Shown here one piece after another: positions 5,396-6,984 of a stretch of DNA of 6,984 bases (positions are counted from its first letter, which is position 1; every line of letters starts with the position of its first letter). The DNA lies in the NCBI GenBank assembly GCA_012797575.1, contig JAAZOW010000199.1, positions 1 to 6,984 of the forward strand, in the 5' to 3' direction. The position numbers and the translations under genes are program-made. Under the pieces are notes generated by a model, which saw only the letters and a program-made list of their open reading frames with translations, did not search any database and was not told the DNA's origin. This DNA is from Methanomicrobiales archaeon (GTDB lineage: Archaea; Halobacteriota; Methanomicrobia; Methanomicrobiales; Methanoculleaceae).

Positions 5396-5604
5396 TCACC
5401 CGGCGGGCCATTCTCTCTCTCCTCTAGATCGTGCCAAATCCCCCCGATACGGATCTCCAGGGTAGTACGGCGGCAACCGCCCGGGCCACCACCATTGCCC
5501 CCGGACCCCCCCGGGGCTCTCCCCACCAACCCCCCCGGACTACAAAAACCTGATGCTGGTGCGGGGAGGGGCCTGTCTCCTGGCCTTTTGGGTACCATCC
5601 CCGG
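5396..5604 (-). pseudogene. Probable decayed third DUF5320-type gene
   Basis: Pieces of the family pattern appear on the minus strand in different frames. GATGGTACC (5599-5591) encodes the D-G-T step and is identical in bases to copy 2. One frame then reads PKGQETG, like the family's P-x-G-Q-G-P-M-T-G. The next frame reads SGFCSPGG followed by Gly-rich sequence (GGSGGNGGGPGG), matching the conserved G-(F/Y)-C step and Gly-rich body. A third frame near the end gives YYPGDPYRGDL. The frame switches and the missing ATG-Pro-Gly-Phe start mean no single reading frame gives an intact protein. A relic of a third copy is the best explanation. Chance similarity in GC-rich DNA cannot be excluded, because the Gly-rich part alone is weak evidence. 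Confidence 0.45.
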
Positions 5605-5617
5605 TTGACACGAAGGG

Positions 5618-5626
5618 TTAAGTATA
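5618..5626 (+). promoter_or_regulatory. TATA-like element upstream of hsp20
   Basis: TTAAGTATA stands out in GC-rich surroundings about 80 bases before the preferred TTG start at 5704. Standard spacing predicts transcription from about 5645-5652, leaving a leader of roughly 50-60 bases. This placement is one reason to reject the upstream TTG at 5605, which would lie before the transcript start. Confidence 0.4.
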
Positions 5627-5666
5627 CCTGCTCACGAAAGATCCCCGGATGGCTGTACGCCACTCA

Positions 5667-5698
5667 GTCCGGCTACCTGGCGGACAGCTGGGAGGAGG
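5667..5698 (+). promoter_or_regulatory. Leader hairpin and Shine-Dalgarno of hsp20
   Basis: GTCCG (5667-5671) pairs with CGGAC (5681-5685) across a 9-base loop in the predicted leader, just upstream of the ribosome binding site GGAGGAGG (5691-5698). That site stands 5 bases before TTG 5704 and decides the start. The five-pair stem does not cover the ribosome binding site, so temperature control is only a possibility. Confidence 0.4.
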
Positions 5699-5703
5699 AA
5701 CCA

Positions 5704-6171
5704 TTGACAGGGAAAGAAGAGGGACCCGATCCTGCACGAAGGCACTCCGATGAGGGGGCAGATGATCCAGGGTTTCAGTCCGATAGAACCGATCGGCCGA
5801 CGCCGATCTCCCGAGGGGGAAGTCTCGATTTCCGCGGCCTCTCCGCTGGCTTCCGGGTCGACATACTCGATCATGCCGATGAGGTGGTCGTGGTTGCGGA
5901 GCTGCCCGGTGCAGAGGAGGATACGATCAACATCCGGCTCCTCAATCCACACACCCTGCGAATAACGGCGAGGCGGGTTGGGCCGGCCGGGGCGAAGTAC
6001 TACATCCAGGAGCGGAATGACGGCACCCTGAGCCGGCTGATACGGCTGCCTGCGAGCGTGACGGGGGAGGCATCAAGGACCAGCTTTAAAAATGGCGTCC
6101 TGGAGGTGCGCCTAAAGAAGATCGCCGTCAGCGGCCAGGGGCCCGGGGGAAGGGAGATACCCATCGAGTGA
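5704..6171 (+). CDS. hsp20: Small heat shock protein, Hsp20/alpha-crystallin family
   Basis: ATP-independent holdase chaperone that forms large cytosolic oligomers and binds unfolding proteins. From TTG 5704 it is 155 residues. The N-terminal arm (about 1-45) is charged and probably disordered. The alpha-crystallin domain runs from GFRVDILDHADEVVVVAELP through NGVLEVRLKK (about 48-137) and includes the A-x-x-x-x-x-x-NGVL consensus as ASRTSFKNGVLEV. The extreme C-terminus EIPIE supplies the I-x-I motif that docks neighbouring dimers. The frame stays open back to a TTG at 5605, but the strong site GGAGGAGG five bases before TTG 5704 and the promoter position favour the shorter form. The extra 33 residues of the longer form show no family similarity. 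The gene converges on a two-component operon. The family call is secure, the start less so. Confidence 0.85.
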   Translation: MTGKEEGPDPARRHSDEGADDPGFQSDRTDRPTPISRGGSLDFRGLSAGFRVDILDHADEVVVVAELPGAEEDTINIRLLNPHTLRITARRVGPAGAKYYIQERNDGTLSRLIRLPASVTGEASRTSFKNGVLEVRLKKIAVSGQGPGGREIPIE

Positions 6172-6178
6172 GCAGTAT

Positions 6179-6202
6179 ATCGGTACGGGTGGGCAGACCG
6201 AT
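6179..6202 (+). terminator. Weak stem-loop after hsp20
   Basis: ATCGGT (6179-6184) pairs with ACCGAT (6197-6202) over a 12-base loop, starting 7 bases after the hsp20 stop codon. No T-run follows. The rest of the 221-base convergent spacer (6172-6392) holds short GC palindromes such as CCCCCGGGGG (about 6277-6286) and no gene that I can support. Confidence 0.3.
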
Positions 6203-6392
6203 CAGTGCTCATGCTGCATCCGCGGCCATGCGCGTGCGCTCACCCCCTGCGGGTGGCACCATATTATGGTTGTTTGCCCCCCGGGGGAACAGGCAGTACT
6301 CCCACGCGGAACCGATACCGATGAAGCGCGACCGCGCAAGCCCTGCTATCACTCGAGACGGGAATCACCCGGAAGGAGTCGCGGGTATGGAC

Positions 6393-6821
6393 TTACCTGC
6401 TCCAGGCCTCAGATCGTGCGCGAGCCTTACCGCCACCTGCAGGAGGGGAAGAGTCAGAAGGAAGAGCCCTCTCCAGTGCTGCCCTAAGCTCCGCAAGTGA
6501 GATGGGTTTTTCCAGGACGCCAACAATATCCTCTGCATACCGGGAGTACTCCTCGGGCCAGACGTGCTTTGCCGTAAACAGCAGGACCGGGATATCCCTG
6601 AGATCTTCGTTTCGTCTCAGCTCTTCGAGAAATTGCCACCCGTCGATGGGGGACATCATCACGTCGAGGATGATGAGGGCAGGTTTCTCCTTCTTGATCA
6701 TCCGCAGGGCATCCCACCCATCATGAACCAGGAGTGGTTCGCGGTTGATCTTTCGGAGCAGCAGATCCATCACTTCAAGCGTCGGCAGGTCATCATCAAC
6801 GACCATGATCTTATTTCCCAT
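6393..6821 (-). CDS. Response regulator, stand-alone receiver (CheY-like) domain
   Basis: 142-residue phosphorylation-dependent signalling protein, cytosolic, partner of a histidine kinase. The receiver domain fills residues 3-120. The acidic pocket is Asp9-Asp11 in VVDDD, the phospho-acceptor is Asp53 in LIILDVMMS, Thr83 lies in LLFTAK, and Lys105 in VLEKP completes the active site. Residues 121-142 form a Ser/Pro/Gly/Arg-rich tail without an output domain, so it acts through protein contacts or a phosphorelay, as is common for methanogen regulators. The ATG lies 3 bases after the stop of the upstream kinase gene, and its ribosome binding site GAGGTG (6833-6828) is inside the kinase's last codons. 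This implies one transcript and translational coupling. The regulated process cannot be told from the sequence. Confidence 0.92.
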   Translation of the reverse strand: MGNKIMVVDDDLPTLEVMDLLLRKINREPLLVHDGWDALRMIKKEKPALIILDVMMSPIDGWQFLEELRRNEDLRDIPVLLFTAKHVWPEEYSRYAEDIVGVLEKPISLAELRAALERALPSDSSPPAGGGKARARSEAWSR

Positions 6822-6824
6822 GAT

Positions 6825-6984
6825 TTACACCTCTTCTGGTATCCAAGCGGTGAAGGTGCTCCCTTCACCCATCACACTTGTCACGGTTCTCTCTCCTCCA
6901 TGCATCTGGATGCACCCAATCGTAGGCGCGAGCCCCAGGTTTATTCGTCCTCTTCTGGAGTTCAGTTTATCGGTGTCCTCGATA
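6825..6984 (-). CDS. Histidine kinase, C-terminal end (5' part beyond the window)
   Basis: The last 52 codons and the stop TAA (6827-6825) of a gene entering from the right edge. The translation contains DTDKLNSRRGRINLGLA, then QMHGGERTVTSVMGEGSTFTAWIPEEV. This is the end of a HATPase_c ATP-binding domain: a G2-like NLGLA segment, the HGG turn, and the final GEGSTFT-x-W-I-P strand. Similar ends (DKLSRK..R-x-GLGLAL ... GEGSTFTV-I-P) are, from memory, typical of PAS-rich sensor kinases in methanogens. The usual GTGLGLA glycine box reads RINLGLA here, so ATP binding may be weakened. The gene shares an operon with the response regulator downstream. Sensor domains and the phospho-accepting His lie outside the window. 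Confidence 0.8.
   Translation of the reverse strand, partial: IEDTDKLNSRRGRINLGLAPTIGCIQMHGGERTVTSVMGEGSTFTAWIPEEV

Noticed and set aside
5182..5598. 138-codon minus-strand frame taken as an intact gene
   Set aside because: Only the part near 5540 resembles DUF5320, the N-terminal hallmark is in another frame, and there is no good ribosome site. It is better read as part of a decayed copy.
4417..5610. CRISPR or tandem repeat array
   Set aside because: The repetition comes from homologous Gly-rich coding sequence and GC-rich composition. There are no regularly spaced identical repeats.
5605..5703. N-terminal extension of Hsp20 from TTG 5605
   Set aside because: The stretch has no family similarity, contains the likely promoter, and the strong ribosome site favours TTG 5704.

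Overview
The window looks like chromosomal DNA of a GC-rich methanogenic archaeon, most likely a Methanomicrobiales member such as Methanoculleus or a relative. The assignment rests on two genes of coenzyme F430 synthesis (cfbB and cfbD), archaeal TATA elements and GGAGGTGA-type ribosome binding sites, a tRNA gene without an encoded CCA end, and a kinase tail of a type I associate with methanogens. The genus is inferred, not proven.

Region 1 (1-3070, plus strand) carries the C-terminal part of a cobyrinate-type a,c-diamide synthase (read as CfbB), a complete branched-chain aminotransferase (IlvE), and a complete nitrogenase-like CfbD. CfbB amidates Ni-sirohydrochlorin, and CfbD with CfbC (not in the window) reduces and cyclises the product on the way to F430, the cofactor of methyl-coenzyme M reductase. 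The aminotransferase between them has no evident role in that pathway. A tRNA-Glu(TTC) gene with a T8 terminator follows at 3202-3274.

Region 2 (3275-4316) has about 380 bases with no convincing gene, then a stand-alone, divergent member of the phosphoribosylanthranilate isomerase (TrpF) family. It keeps both catalytic residues but has lost several residues normally conserved around the substrate.

Region 3 (4317-5604) is the least ordinary part. Two small Gly/Arg-rich proteins sharing the N-terminus MPGFDGTGP-x-G-x-GPMTG (DUF5320-type) are encoded convergently, each with its own promoter and strong ribosome binding site. A frame-broken relic of what looks like a third copy lies on the minus strand at about 5396-5604. 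The biochemical role of this family is unknown to me.

Region 4 (5605-6984) has a plus-strand small heat shock protein (Hsp20), probably starting at TTG 5704. It converges on a minus-strand two-component pair: a stand-alone receiver-domain response regulator and the last 52 codons of a histidine kinase that enters from the right edge. No CRISPR array, insertion sequence or replication origin was seen.
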